64,000 nucleotides of DNA, from assembly GCA_951394405.1 (NCBI GenBank), contig OX596334.1, positions 1,922,001-1,986,000 on the forward strand. Reading direction: 5' to 3'. Position 1 is the first letter of the stretch. Each line of letters begins with the position of its first letter. A program made the position numbers and the translations under genes. The notes under the pieces are model-generated. The model had not been told where the DNA came from. It searched no databases and worked only from the letters and a program-made list of their open reading frames with translations. Shown here one piece after another: positions 1 through 11,691 of the stretch. The DNA comes from Coprinellus micaceus. Lineage: Eukaryota; Basidiomycota; Agaricomycetes; Agaricales; Psathyrellaceae.

Positions 1-286
1 CAAATTACCTTCAAGCTCGTGCATTGACGTTTTATCGAGGCTCTACTGCTGTATGCCTTGTCTTGAGCGCTAAACGACAGGATTGTGGCTGCGGGGTAAC
101 ACCGGCTACCGGCAAATGACGTTCCGTGGGGAGGCTCGGTCACTGGAACATAAGAAACACCGGTGAAATTCAAATAATCATGCCTTTCCTTGTGATATTT
201 AAGAGGATCGCAGGACCGTAGTCTCTTTCCATCGTCTCCCCCCACCACCACATCCACCACCCCCACACCCTTCCCTCCCATCCACA

Positions 287-1659
287 ATGGTCGCCAAGAT
301 CTCCACCCCCATTACCCAGCTCTTCGGCATTGAGCACCCCATTCTCCTCGCTGGGTACGTTCATCGCGGGCGCTGCCGGGATTGCAGGCAAGTACTGACG
401 AATTATGGCACAGAATGAACGTTGCCGCTGGTCCTGAGCTCGCTGCTGCTGTTACCAATGCTGGTGGTATGGGTGTCCTCGGTGGCATCGGGTACACCCC
501 CAAGATCCTCCGTGCACAGGTATGTCGAGAGTCCCGCTTAGCCCGGTTGTGGGCATTTCGAACCGTGTCTTGCCCACGATCTACCGGTCCTGAACACATT
601 CCTTTGCAGATTCAAGAGATCAAATCGTACCTCAAGGATCCCAACGCGCCCTTTGGTGTCGACCTCTTGCTCCCTGCGGTTGGAGGAAGTGCTCGCAAGA
701 CCAACGTACGTCATCTATTCAGGGTACTCACCTCAATGAAGCCTAACCAGATCCACTCAGTACGACTACACCAAGGGCCAGCTCCCCGAGCTCCTCGACA
801 TCATCATCGAGGAGAAGGCCAAGCTCTTCGTCTGCGCTGTCGGTGTTCCCCCTGTTTGGGCCGTCGACAAGCTGCACAAGGCTGGCATCCCCGTCATGAA
901 CATGGTTGGCCACCCCAAGCACGTCCAGAAGGCCCTCGACGTCGGTTGCGACCTTATCTGCGCCCAGGCTGGTGAGGGTGGAGGACACACCGGCGACATC
1001 CCTGCCAGCATTTTGATCCCAGCCTGTGTCGACATCTGCAAGGGCAAGAAGTCGAAGCTCACTGGCCAGCCTATTTATGTCATTGGCGCCGGTGCTGTCT
1101 ACGACGGCCGTGGACTTGCTGCCAACCTCTCTTGGGGTGCTGAGGCTGTCTGTGAGTAGCATTTTCTGCCAGTGTCGCCCTATACGTCGATCTAACGCCA
1201 TTCCTCAGGGGTTGGAACCCGTTTCGTCGCCTCCGTTGAGGCTGGTGCTCCCAAGAAACACAAGGAACTCGTCGTGAGCGCTGGGTTTGAGGACGCTGTC
1301 ACCACTCTCATCTACACCGGCCGGCCCCTCCGTGTGCGCAGGAACGCGTACATTGAGGACTGGAACGAGAACAGGCGCGATGAGATCAAGCAGCTCACCT
1401 CTCAGGGCGTCCTGCCTCACGAGGTTGAGCTCAAGAAGAGGCCTGAGATCTCCGCCGAGACTCGGTATGTCACTTTCTTCCTGGAAGGATTGCATGGGGT
1501 ACTTATGCATATTCTCCTAGTCCCTGGCTCATGGGTCGTGTGTCTGCCGTCATCAACGATGTTCTCCCAGCTAAGCAGATCGTCGACGACATGATCAACG
1601 ACGCTGCTCGCATTCTCCAGGAGAACGCTAGCAAGGTCAAGATCTCCGCTAAGCTCTAA
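287..1659 (+). CDS. Nitronate monooxygenase (2-nitropropane dioxygenase family)
   Basis: Predicted FMN-dependent oxidase of alkyl nitronates, such as propionate-3-nitronate, with a TIM-barrel fold. Six exons join cleanly: 287-354, 414-519, 610-705, 761-1151, 1209-1464 and 1521-1659, giving 351 aa, the usual length of this family. The start ATG follows a CA-rich leader and gives MVAKISTPITQLFGIEHPI. Visible family marks are the N-terminal PILLAGM strand, AVTNAGGMGVLGG in exon 2, AQAGEGGGHTGDI in exon 4 (FMN/phosphate contact, with the His usually proposed as catalytic base) and RPWLMGR near the C-terminus. All introns are short GT..AG. It stands alone, upstream of an unrelated LRR-like gene. 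Family assignment is firm; the physiological substrate is not shown by the sequence. Confidence 0.93.
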
Positions 1660-2307
1660 AACTGGGGAATATGACATTCTCGTGGAGATCTATCTCTCGT
1701 TATACCTCTCGCTGCTCCCAACGCAACGCCGGCGACGAAGACTGGGCTCGATACTCCTGTACCGCTTTCTGGGGCTTAACGGCTTCGATAGCATTTGTGA
1801 ATCTACTGTGCATTTAACGCCAACTGTAGCCTTAATATAGTATACCTATGTACACTACAATGCAAACCACCGATGGAACTCTTAATCGCGCTCTGAGCTT
1901 CGTCCGCATCCTGGGTCGAAATTCAAATTTAAACCGGCACGATGGGGCCCTTATGATACTTTCTTGACCCTCACCACCACCAATTCACCATCGGTGGCCT
2001 TAATTCGCTTAACACCCACCCCATCAACCACAATAAGCGGAGAAGGGATCAGCATTCCACTCGTTACTAGAGTTCCAAATATCAAGTGCAGGCCAAAGCA
2101 CTTCCAAGACCGTCACAATGGCAGAAGCCTGCTGATTTTGCTTTGACCTCTACAGCGTCCCACAAAAAGGCTCTGCTTTGCTCTGCCCCATTGTCCTCCA
2201 GATGAATGGGCCAAATGGCTTTCAGGCAATGGGAGACCTTTCATGACAACGAGCGTTTCGTTGCGTTGTCGCCCCATTTCTCTTTGCTTGGTCCAACCTC
2301 TGTGGGG
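1660..2307. other. Intergenic region, no gene seen
   Basis: This is the 3' flank of the nitronate monooxygenase gene followed by the upstream region of the next gene. An open frame of 60 codons near 1964-2146 has no homology I recognise and no good start context. I see no RNA gene or repeat. Confidence 0.5.
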
Positions 2308-2370
2308 TATAAAAGGAGGGCAGACAGCGGGGCCTTCCGCCTATCCCCCCTCTTCCCCCCACCCCTCACC
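2308..2370 (+). promoter_or_regulatory. TATA box and pyrimidine-rich leader
   Basis: TATAAAAG at 2308-2315 lies about 55 bp before the ATG at 2371. A CT-rich tract at about 2336-2370 separates them, a layout typical of well-expressed fungal promoters. It favours 2371 as the start over any upstream in-frame codon. Confidence 0.6.
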
Positions 2371-3717
2371 ATGTCTTCACAAACAGCCCTTCTTAGCCCT
2401 GGCACTCAAATCTCTAGGTCCAGTTTCCATGAGAAACCTTCAGCCAAAGACCCACAGAGCCCTGCGGACGCCCACTATCCCGGCGTATTCAGACGAGGCG
2501 GTAGCACCTTTCTTCAAGAGATCGGGCAACGGCTCGCTCTTGGCCTTCACGGCGAAGAAGATACCTCGGACATTTGTCTCGACTTGGGCGGCTACACTGC
2601 CAGTCACCCGGGAGAGAAGATATACAAGGGCTACAAAACCAAAAAGGCCGTTTTGAAGCTGGCTTTCCGTATCAGGTCCCTCAAACTAGGGCGGGAGATA
2701 CCCGGCGGCTTCCGAGAGCTTTACAACCCATCTTCCACATTTTCAGGGCAATTCGCTCGGCTGGAACACTTGGCTATTGACATCCCACACCAGTACACCG
2801 AGCCTGAACCGCGAGCGAAGGGGGACAGTCCCCTCAGCATGAAGAGCCTTCTCGCATGCCTCGCGGACATCGACTCTCTGCGGCAACTTCACCTAAACTT
2901 TGGCCCTTACGATCAAGCTAACCTCACGGCCTCATGCCACTACGAGAGCCTCTTTGAACGGCTTACCCACGTCAGTCTACTGGCCTCAATGACTGTGAAC
3001 GAATGCCTTTCGCTTCTTTCCCATTGCACGAATGCTGTGGAGATTAACTTGGACATACCGAACGTCCTTGAGACGTATCCTAAATCTGACGACCCCAAGG
3101 CGCAGCGCCGACTGCTTCCTCGACTCCCGAAGCTCCGCTGGCTCAAGATCGCCACTAACGACTGCGTCGAGGCGATACTCCAGTGCATTGAATGCCCAAA
3201 CCTCGAGAACCTATTCATTCTGAACGGGACGCCCCCCGAGCCGTTCGCAGAGGACAAGTCTGAGCGTCAGGTGTATCCTTACAGGAAATTGCCAGCCAAG
3301 TTCTGGGATACGGTCCACTTTCTCCTCGCCTCCTGCGTGCACCTCAAGCAACTAGTCTTGGCGGTTAATTGCTCTTGGAAGGTCATGCGCACCCACGCAC
3401 TCTGCCTCGAGAGTATCAAAGATATCCCAGAGGTGGATCTGCGGGTTATGGATCCGGAAGAGCAGGACCGTGCCCCGAAGAATGTCATCGGACATTGGTT
3501 TGGCATGACAGCATGCAACTCTCATGACGGCTATATCTCGCACGTTGGGAAGACGGGGAGGGAAGGAGTTCATATGGGAACGTACTTAAGGCCTGTAGAC
3601 TGGGATCTTGGGTTCTGGCACACCGAGGATGACCTAGATGACCTTGCACTCTCGGGTCCATGGAAGAACTCTATGCCTTCGGCGCTAGCCTCAACGGATT
3701 GCGAGGAAGTTATATGA
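2371..3717 (+). CDS. Hypothetical protein, F-box/LRR-type repeats without a visible F-box
   Basis: Single-exon gene of 448 aa. The start at 2371 was chosen because it sits in CTCACCATG just downstream of a TATA box; the frame stays open further upstream, but that part overlaps the promoter. From about residue 130 onward the protein has spaced leucine-rich strands (LRQLHLNF, LTHVSLLAS, AVEINLDIP, LPKLRWLKI, LENLFILN, LKQLVLAVN), the layout of the C-terminal half of agaricomycete F-box proteins. I see no F-box in the first 100 residues, so a ubiquitin-ligase adaptor role is only a possibility. The last 90 residues are acidic and Trp/Gly-containing. Confidence 0.75.
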   Translation: MSSQTALLSPGTQISRSSFHEKPSAKDPQSPADAHYPGVFRRGGSTFLQEIGQRLALGLHGEEDTSDICLDLGGYTASHPGEKIYKGYKTKKAVLKLAFRIRSLKLGREIPGGFRELYNPSSTFSGQFARLEHLAIDIPHQYTEPEPRAKGDSPLSMKSLLACLADIDSLRQLHLNFGPYDQANLTASCHYESLFERLTHVSLLASMTVNECLSLLSHCTNAVEINLDIPNVLETYPKSDDPKAQRRLLPRLPKLRWLKIATNDCVEAILQCIECPNLENLFILNGTPPEPFAEDKSERQVYPYRKLPAKFWDTVHFLLASCVHLKQLVLAVNCSWKVMRTHALCLESIKDIPEVDLRVMDPEEQDRAPKNVIGHWFGMTACNSHDGYISHVGKTGREGVHMGTYLRPVDWDLGFWHTEDDLDDLALSGPWKNSMPSALASTDCEEVI

Positions 3718-3787
3718 ACGTAATCTATGCGTGGTGGCTCGGGTTGAAATGTTTACTGTACATCTATTTAATTGACATTCAATGATT

Positions 3788-5771
3788 TTACTTCGCTCCT
3801 GCCTCTCTCAGCACCTCCTCGACACTCCTCACGTACAGCTCCACAATAGCCTCGACCTCCTCCCTCGTGGTATTATACGCCGGGGCGATGACATTATGGT
3901 CGCCCTTGACACCATCAAGATCCCCACCACCATAGAAGCCCATAATTACCAGACCATTCTGCAGCGCCTTCGCTTGGACGGCCATAGCAAAGCGCTCCCC
4001 CTTCAAGTCGAGAGACGCGGCTGCTGGCTGGTCAAAATCGAACTCGATGCCCCAGAATCCACCAGCACCTCGAACGTCGAAGGTGAATGGTGCAGCGAGG
4101 GCGTTGGGTCCTGTGAGACGCTCGCGGAGGAGCTTGCCGAGGTATGCACCTTGCTCCCGAATGTTCTCCAAGAGGTTCTCCTCTTCGATGACCTCTTGGA
4201 CAGCGAGGGACGCGGCGCACGCAAGGGGGTGAGCCTGTTATCGTGTTAGCATGGGAGGCTAGGCAGTATTAGGGCCTATTCGGAATGTCCGGCTACCTAG
4301 GCGTATCCTAGAATTTGGCGGGGAAATCGTGGCTAGGCATACGCCTAGACGGTGCCGTCCGCCTATGGGACCCTGAATTTGATGATTTTTGGCTGTAGGC
4401 GTAGGCGTACGCCTAGCTTCCCGGACATTCCGAATAGGCCCTTATGCACCGACCTGGTATGTGTGTCCATGTTTCCATAGACCGGAGGAGCCCCGAATAC
4501 CGTCCACCACCCTGGGTGACATGAGGACCGCTCCAATCGAAGCGTATCTGGAGGAAGATTCAGTATCAGCATGCGGGATAGGATGAAATACCTTACCCTC
4601 CACCAAGTCCCTTGGCTACGGCTTGGATGTCCGGCTAGAGATGAGCATGGTACTTTAGATACTTGGACTTGATCTCAGAGAAACACATTCTTACTGCACA
4701 ATTGTCGCCCAAGGATTGCCAACCGTGAAGGGTGCCCATACGGCCCATGCCACTCATCACTTCGTCAAGAATGAACAAAGCACCGTACTTCTCGCACACA
4801 CCCTTCATAGCTGTAACAGTATTTTAGCAAGAGAGATCTAAAGACAGGCTGAAACTGAATGCGAAGATACCTTTGAAGTAGCCTTTCGGCGCGGAAACGA
4901 CGCCAGTGGTCGCTCCTACCACTGTCTCTGCGACGAAGCCAATAACGGTGTCAGGACCAAGGGCAATGAATTTATCTTCCAGCTCTTGTCGTAGCCGCTC
5001 GACATACTGTTCCTCCGTCTCGTCGGGTTTCTGGAATCGTTTGGCGTACGCCGGCGATACGTGATGGAAATTCTTCTCGTCCATAATCGGAGCATAGGGT
5101 GCCCTACGCGTGGGGTGGTACGCGACAGACAAAGTGGCGAGGGTGTTGCCGTGGAAGGACAATTGGCGTCCGATGAAATTGGTTCGTTGGGGTTGGTTGG
5201 TGTCGACATAGTACTACGACAAGTCAGTGGTTGGGTCCTATGTCTCTGAAATCAAGGCAAAATCTACCTGTCGAGCCAACTTTAGCACACTTTCCATGGC
5301 CTCGGAACCTTCGGAAAAGACACGGAAAGTCAGTCGCCTTGGGTTATTGACTGCGAACAACCTGGCGACCCACCTCCAGACGCGAAACCAACTGCAGAAA
5401 ACGCGCCATTACTGCGTTCCACCAGGTTCTTCGCCAGTGCTTCGGCGGGTTTGTTGGAGAGCTGCATATTGTACACGTCTGTGAGGTATCACTTCAGCGA
5501 TCGAGAAATAAACCAACGAAATGGGGGACCTACAGGGCAGCTCGTCTACCTGATCCTTGATAGCTTTGATGACCTTGGGATGGCTGGTACCGATGCAAGC
5601 TACCGCCGCACCACCTACTGCATCGAGGAGCTTCGTTCCATCCTCAAGGTAGAGATAAGATCCTTCACCACGGACGGCCACAGGAGGCCTCCAAGGCGTA
5701 CGATGAAGGATATACGTAGCCTCTTTCGACGTCTCGGACGATGAAGCGGGGGTAACAGAATCGCCAGCCAT
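3788..5771 (-). CDS. Class III PLP-dependent aminotransferase
   Basis: Predicted pyridoxal-phosphate aminotransferase of the 4-aminobutyrate/ornithine/omega-amino-acid type. Eight exons (high to low): 5534-5771, 5374-5478, 5268-5308, 4871-5213, 4695-4810, 4597-4634, 4454-4547 and 3788-4234, joining to 473 aa, the normal length. Motifs in order: YLYLEDGTKLLDAVGG at the N-terminus, SGGSEAMESVLKLARQ (phosphate-binding Gly/Ser turn), LSFHGNTLATLS, ALFILDEVMSGMGRMG (PLP-ring Asp), PDIQAVAKGLGGGYASIG (Schiff-base Lys in AKGLGGG) and LWKHGHTYQAHPLACAASLA. The intron at 4235-4453 is 219 nt because it holds a 170-bp MITE; the others are about 50-70 nt. The exact amino donor cannot be read from sequence. 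Confidence 0.93.
4272..4441. mobile_element. PIF/Harbinger (Tourist-like) MITE in an intron
   Basis: A 170-bp element has perfect 21-bp terminal inverted repeats at 4272-4292 and 4421-4441, beginning GGGCCTATTCGGAATG. It is flanked by a TTA target-site duplication at 4269-4271 and 4442-4444. TWA-type 3-bp duplications and GGGCC-starting termini are hallmarks of PIF/Harbinger-derived Tourist MITEs. The interior has repeated TAGGCGTA-like words in both orientations and no coding capacity. It lies inside the aminotransferase intron 4235-4453; removing it and one TTA leaves a 46-nt intron, a normal size here. Confidence 0.9.
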
Positions 5772-6225
5772 GGTGGTATGTATGAGAGAGCAGCTCGTCA
5801 GATGGTGCAATCGCCTGGCGCTTTTAAACTGCTCCCCGTGTTCCAGAGCCCCACGGACACGGATGTCCTGGTGCCATAAGGGTCTGATTGTGACGGTAGG
5901 TCCCTCTGACTCATTGAGGTCAAGGCGAAGTCAGGAGACTGATAACGCGGGTTTTCCTTCTCGCCAGTCGCGGCCGCATTTTATTTGGTCCCGCCTGCGA
6001 GATATAGGGTACCCGCAGAGAGATAGCGATAGGGATCGGTTTGGAAGGCAGAGGACAACCTTGGCTGAAGTCCCTATACTTAATTGATGTCAGGATGTGA
6101 AACTCCGACCACAATGGGAATAAGGGTTGACCACAACCTTCACCTTGAATAAACTCTCATTCCCCACACCCTCCTTCGAATTGCGACATACATTGCCTTC
6201 TGTGCAAGGAAAGGAGGCCACAGTC
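5772..6225. promoter_or_regulatory. Bidirectional promoter region between aminotransferase and SNM1/PSO2
   Basis: This is a 454-bp spacer between two divergent genes. In-frame non-ATG codons extend the SNM1 frame upstream to about 6127, but the first ATG is at 6226. I see no further gene or repeat here. Confidence 0.4.
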
Positions 6226-8607
6226 ATGAAGCAGAAGAAAGCACCAAAGACCCCATCCCAAGCGTCCACGTTACTGGACTTCTTCCAAGCAAAGAGCGCG
6301 ACGGCGTCAAGCGCCCAGAAGGGCAAACGACGTGACGACTCGACAAAACGGAAACCTTTGGCGTCTATTCAGCGTGAAGTCATCGTCATAGACTCTGATT
6401 CAGACTCTGACGCGGTGGAGGTCGTCGCGTTCAGCAATGGGTCTGCTAAGCGCAGGAAGTTGATTGCTTCGAACCCCCAAGCATCGACATCCTCCGTCAA
6501 ACTCGAAGATACGGGCGCGTCTTCGTGTATATCGACCTCAAACGCGCTTGCTTTCGGAGATCCCTTCTTGCTTGACAAGGGATCCGAACGCGCCGTTGGC
6601 TCCAGCAATGCTGTACGGCTGGGCCCATCGCGCCTTACTCCCTTTCCCCTCCAGACGGAGGAGGACTGTTCCAATGGTCACTGCGCCGGGCTGAGGTCGT
6701 TGGATGTTACACCAGGTGCGGGTCCTTCGTCCCGGCCCCTGCCTTCTCCCCTTCAGCAAAGCGCCGACTGTTCCAATATCGACCTCTCCTTACTATCTGA
6801 ATCCACAACCAATACAAAATCCAGCGCGAGCAGCTCTACAGTCGACATCGACATGACCCTCGATTTCTGGGACGACGGCGACGACGAATACGCCGACTCC
6901 ACGCTCATCCCCCCAGACGACGTCGTCGACGTCCCAGACCAAGAAGACGAAACCCAAAAAGACTACGACCTCAAACCCAACGACGCCTTCTCCATGATCA
7001 TGTCCGGCTTCAAAGAGGACCAAGCCTGGAAGGAAGCCGCTGCCGCCGAAGACAGCTCCTTCCGCGCAAACAAATCCAACGGAAACCGCCGCAAGGCGCC
7101 CTTTTACAGAGTTCTCCAAGGGATGCCCGTCGCCGTCGACGCGTTCAGGTACGGCGCCATCCCTGGGGTCACAGCCTACTTCCTGACCCATGCGCACTCG
7201 GACCACTACACCAACCTCTCCTCGAGCTGGAGCCACGGGCCCATCTACTGCTCCGAAGGAACCGCGAACCTCATCATCCATATGCTCTCTGTCGACAAGA
7301 AGTGGGTCAAGCCCCTGCCTATGGACACACCCACCACCATACCCGACTCGGGAGGAGTCCAGGTCACCTTGATTGAGGCCAACCACTGTCCTGGCTCGTG
7401 CCTATTCTACTTTGAAGGTCGCCAGACCGTGAACGCAGGAGACGGGACGTTCAAGTCGCCGCATATAGGATCAGGCAGAGTGTTCAGATACCTCCACTGT
7501 GGCGACTTTCGGGCTAGCCCAAGGCACGTACTGCACCCTGCTGTGAAGGGAAAGTGGATCGACCATGTCTACCTCGACACGACCTATCTCGATCCCAAGG
7601 TCAGCTGCGCCCGACCGACCACCATCCAGAGTTCCTGGTGACTAACCTCGTTTTCGTGGTAGTATACGTTTCCTCCTCAGGCGCAGGTCGTAGCTGCATG
7701 CGCAGACCTTGCAACGAAGCTTGCGTCGGGAGAGCCCCCAGTCAACAAAGCCAGCGGCGTGTTCTCATGGCTAACATCGACAACGCCAATCACTTCAAGT
7801 TCCAAGCAACCAAAAGAACCCTCAAAACCCGTTCTTTTCGTTGTAGGGTCGGTCTTACCCCTCACCCCCTATTCAATGCACTAACTGATATTACTCGCCT
7901 CAGGACCTACTCCATAGGCAAAGAACGAATAGTCAAAGGTAACATACACTCCCCTCCCTCGTTTCGACGCCCTAACCGAAGTCCTATTCAGCCGTCGCCA
8001 AAGCCCTCGCGACAAAAGTGTATTGCGACAAACGCAAAGCAGCGTTGCTGCGCTGCGAAGCCGACCCCGAGCTCGACGCTCTCCTCACCTCCAACCCAAA
8101 GGACGCGGCCGTCCACCTACTCCCGCTGGGGATGATCACAAGCGACAAACTCCCAAGCTACCTTGACAAATACAAGGACCGGTTCTCCAAGGTCATCGGA
8201 CTGAGGCCGACAGGATGGACGTACGTCTCCCTCTCTGAAACACTCACTACGTCGAGCTAAATCATGGGTGCAGTTACGTCCAACCATCTGGGACGGACCA
8301 ACTTCCAAGCATCCAACAAATCCTAACCCGCACAGTCCAAAAGACGTTCACATTCGAGAATCTCAAGCCAAGCAAGCAGTCGACCTCCACACTCCAACTC
8401 TATCCCATACCCTACTCTGAACACTCCTCGTTTTACGAGCTCACATGCTTCGCCTTGTCGTTAAAGTGGGGAAAGATGATCGCGACAGTGAACGTGGGGA
8501 ACGAGAAGAGCAGGGCCAAGATGGCCAAGTGGGTATCCAAGTGGGAAGCGGAGCGCAAGAAGAGGACGGAGGACGTTGTAGCTCATCGTCATCTGGATTA
8601 TTGGTAG
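6226..8607 (+). CDS. pso2: DNA interstrand cross-link repair nuclease, SNM1/PSO2 family
   Basis: Predicted nuclear 5'-exonuclease for DNA cross-link repair (metallo-beta-lactamase/beta-CASP fold). Five exons: 6226-7599, 7663-7847, 7904-7938, 7992-8220 and 8274-8607, giving 718 aa. Residues 13-20 (ASTLLDFF) look like a degenerate PCNA-binding motif. Residues 30-280 are low-complexity and acidic. The MBL core follows: LTHAHSDHY (HxHxDH metal ligands), EANHCPGS, HCGDFRASP and LDTTYLDPKY. The beta-CASP part has VVGTYSIGKERIVKA and KVYCDKRK. The C-terminal DRMBL segment carries PYSEHSSFYEL. About a dozen extra residues sit between FEGR and RVFRYLHCG. The first ATG (6226) is used; upstream in-frame codons are non-ATG. 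Confidence 0.93.
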
Positions 8608-8749
8608 CTATATGAATACTTGCCCGCCTTCCATTCTCCTGATCTGACCAAGGGGACCCGTAATGCGATGTTTTTGGCATGGATATGGAAAATCAGTCAT
8701 GGTGCATACAGGCAGTATCATAGGCATGCAAGTTGAAGAGATACTGCAT

Positions 8750-9862
8750 TTACTCGGCAGCGGCACGCTTTCTCCTGACATCACGCTCCTCGGCGATGGT
8801 GAGTTTGGTACCCTTGCCCTTGGGGAGGGAGACCCAGGGCTTGGTGCCCTCACCAATGACGAAGATGTTGGTGACACTATAACGAGTTGTAAGAAACGCG
8901 GGCAAAAGGTGGGGAAAGCGAATCACGACGTACCGGGTGGCGAAGGTCTTGTCGAGAGTATCCTTGACGTGGACGATATCGAAGCCTCCGATGTGCTTCT
9001 CCCTGTGCACGATAACGCCAGCACGACCCATGTTACGGCCACCGGTGATCATGACGATGTTGCCGGTATCGAACTTGACAAAGTCGGTGATCTTGCCAGT
9101 CTCAAAGTCGAACTTGACGGTGTCGTTGACCTTGATGAGGGGGTCGGGATAGCGGATGGTGCGACCGTCGTGGGTGACGATGTGGGGAACGCCACGGGCA
9201 CCGAGAGCGACCTTGCGGACCTTGAGGAGCTTGTAGGTAGCCTCCTCAGGGGTGATGCGGTGGATGGTGAAGCGGCCCTTGACGTCGTAGAGGAGACGGA
9301 AGTGCTCGCCCGACTTCTCGATGGAAATGACATCTTTAAATCCCAAATTTCTTCAGTATGCAAACTCATCGCAAGGCAAGGGTATCACGCACCCTGGAAA
9401 CCAGCAGGGAAGGTGGGGTCGGTGCGGACCTTGCCATCGATTTTGATCAAACGCTGCTTGACGATGGCGGTGACTTCACGGCCAGTGAGAGCGTACTTTA
9501 GGCGGTTGCGGAGGAAGATGCTGAGGGGGAGGGATTCGCGGAGCTTGTGGGGACCGGGCGAGGGACGGGGAGCCTAGCGATCGCGCTACAGTTTGAATAC
9601 ACACCAGATAATGAAAAAGTGGACAAAACGCACGTAGGTACCGCCCAACTTGTCCAGCATCCATGACGATGGCGCTGCGAGCCTCTTCAAGTGCTTTTTG
9701 GGTCCCCGAGCCTGTAAAACTGGGCGTCAGCGAGTGCGTCGTGCGAGTGCGCATGGGCGTCATCTGGGCGCATTCTGCAGCATCCAGCGCCAACGAGCAG
9801 CGTTTCTGGGGCAGAACAGACGCGAATGGGACACTGAGACGGGGAGCGTGGATACGGACCAT
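8750..9862 (-). CDS. rps4: 40S ribosomal protein eS4
   Basis: Structural and rRNA-binding protein of the small cytosolic subunit. Exons (high to low): an ATG-only exon at 9860-9862, then 9634-9711, 9393-9573, 8934-9333 and 8750-8876, totalling 262 aa, the standard eS4 length. Recognisable stretches are [77 protein letters not shown] and the C-terminal [10 protein letters not shown]. The ATG exon is inferred: no Met lies in frame before ARGPKKH, and ATG followed by GTCCGT, with an acceptor at 9712-9713, restores MARGPKKH. The L43 gene in this window has the same ATG-then-intron layout. The first donor (GTCCGT) is weak, so the start is less certain than the rest. Confidence 0.92.
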
Positions 9863-10060
9863 GTTGTGCTGAAGTCTTGCTGAACGGCCTGGAGGATGTC
9901 GACGTCCTTCTGCGACACTTTTTGCGACGAGTTCGATGCCGAATGTCTGCCGAGAGACTTTCCCACGGCACTAAAAACAGCGGCAAACAACATGGGCGAT
10001 TAGATTGGTCTAAATTTCCATCCTAGTACAGACATAAATACGAATACAACAAAGCGTCCA

Positions 10061-11691
10061 TTAGCTGCCAACAGGCGGGTGGTGGTGTATTCCAGCATAG
10101 GGCAGGGGTATCGTTTCTGAAGGCGGCGAGGAATTCGACGTCGGAGGCGAAGGGTACGAGGCGGGACGGGGCCCTTGGCCGTCCTCCTTCACAGAGGCCA
10201 GCTTCGTATCCAGCGTCGCCGTGAACGCAGGTCCAGGTTGCCGTTGGTGAGTATATGAGCTGGTATAGTCGTTACCGGAAAGCGAAAAGGCCCGCGCCCT
10301 GTTCAGCGCTCCCGACCCAAGGCCCATCGTGACCGAGTCTACAGGGAGAGTGTCGGGCGGAGTGTCTACCCCCATCATCATCCGAGAATCCTCCTTCGTA
10401 GTTGGAAGCACCATATTATGCGCCGCTTCCATCCGCCGGATCTTCTTCTCCCCCTTGGCCACGTCGCCTTTCGCATTGTTGTACATCCACAGGCCCGTAA
10501 AGGTGAGGATGATCCCAAATGCCTGCACAGGGTGCACAGGCTGCGCGAACCAGACGATCGCGATACAGATGACCGCAACTCGCTTGATCAGCGACGCAAT
10601 GGAGTAGGTGACAGGGGACGTCGAGGACAGGATGATGAAGGCGATAATGTTCTGGGCATAGTGGACGGTGCCGTTCATGAAGAAGTAGTACGTGACAGAG
10701 TGCGTCGCCGGTAGCGGGGCCTTCTTGCCTGGGGGTGCGTGCGTCGAGGCGTCTCCTCCGATAAGGAGGGGGAGGTCGTAGTATAACCAGATTGGGATCA
10801 TCAGAATGAACGCCATGCCGGAGGAGTATAGGAGGAGATTGAGTTTATCCAATTTGTGGGACGGTTGCGACATCCCTCCGCTATTGGAAGGCATGATTTT
10901 CTTGAAGAAGATGTTCGAGCTGACGAAGACGAGGGCGGATCCAAAGGCACAGAGGAGCCCGATAGCATTGGACGCCGACATGTCAAAGGAGCATGCCAGC
11001 ATGACACCAATGGTCAGCGGGAGGAGGGAGAGGTACGTTCTTGAGGAATAGCTGACGCCGAAGAGCAGCGCATATGCTGCGACGGTGAACAAGGGAGAGA
11101 GAGCCTTGTGACAAGATAAGCACACTTCCAAGCGGGCAACAGGGCGTCAACACGTACCTTGATTGTGTGCACTGTGCTTACTGGAATCCGGGAGATAGCA
11201 ATGCTGGAGAAGATATGACCGCCGACTTGGAAGAGCCCCATAGGCAACGTCGCTTGGATGATCTCCTTCGTCGGCTTCCTGAACTTTGAGAACCGTACGA
11301 GCGGTGACATGAATAGGATGCAGTAGAAGGCGACGAAGCCGAACTGGACGAAGGTGAGGGTAATGGGGTATCTGAACTGGTTGAGCAGCGCCTTTCCGGT
11401 GTTCGAGGAGAGGGCGGACGTCGTGTACCATAGCGCGCACATCAATACAAATGTGACGCTCGAGTTGTTGGGCGACGAGGCGGTGAGTGAGTGGTTTGAG
11501 CGTCCACTGGAGGAGGGCAGTTGTCGCAGGACGGATTTCCACATATCGTCTACCACCATGACCGTGCTGGAGCCGAATCGTTGCAGCCACGACTTTTCGT
11601 TGGTCCATGCAGGACTATACATTGGCATGCTTCCTGTTTGCCACATTGGCGCCCTTCTGTCGTTGGCGAACCGGGTATCATCGCTGAACAT
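10061..11691 (-). CDS. Triose-phosphate-transporter family membrane protein, SLY41-like
   Basis: Predicted multi-pass transporter of the drug/metabolite superfamily (TPT domain), probably in ER or Golgi like yeast Sly41. Two exons (11158-11691, 10061-11104) with a 53-nt intron give 525 aa. About the first 75 residues are hydrophilic. Hydrophobic segments follow, with family features such as NTGKALLNQFRYPITLTFVQ, VGGHIFSSIAISRIPVSTVH, IKALSPLFTVAAYALLFGV, NIFFKKIMPS and SPVTYSIASLIKRVAVI. A cytosolic tail of about 140 residues is rich in Ser, Pro and Thr. The KALSPLFTV segment across the splice junction confirms the join. The substrate cannot be deduced; a nucleotide-sugar transporter is the alternative within the same superfamily. 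Confidence 0.88.

Noticed and set aside
2206..2370. N-terminal extension of the LRR-like gene
   Set aside because: The TATA box at 2308 lies inside this extension, so translation probably starts at 2371.
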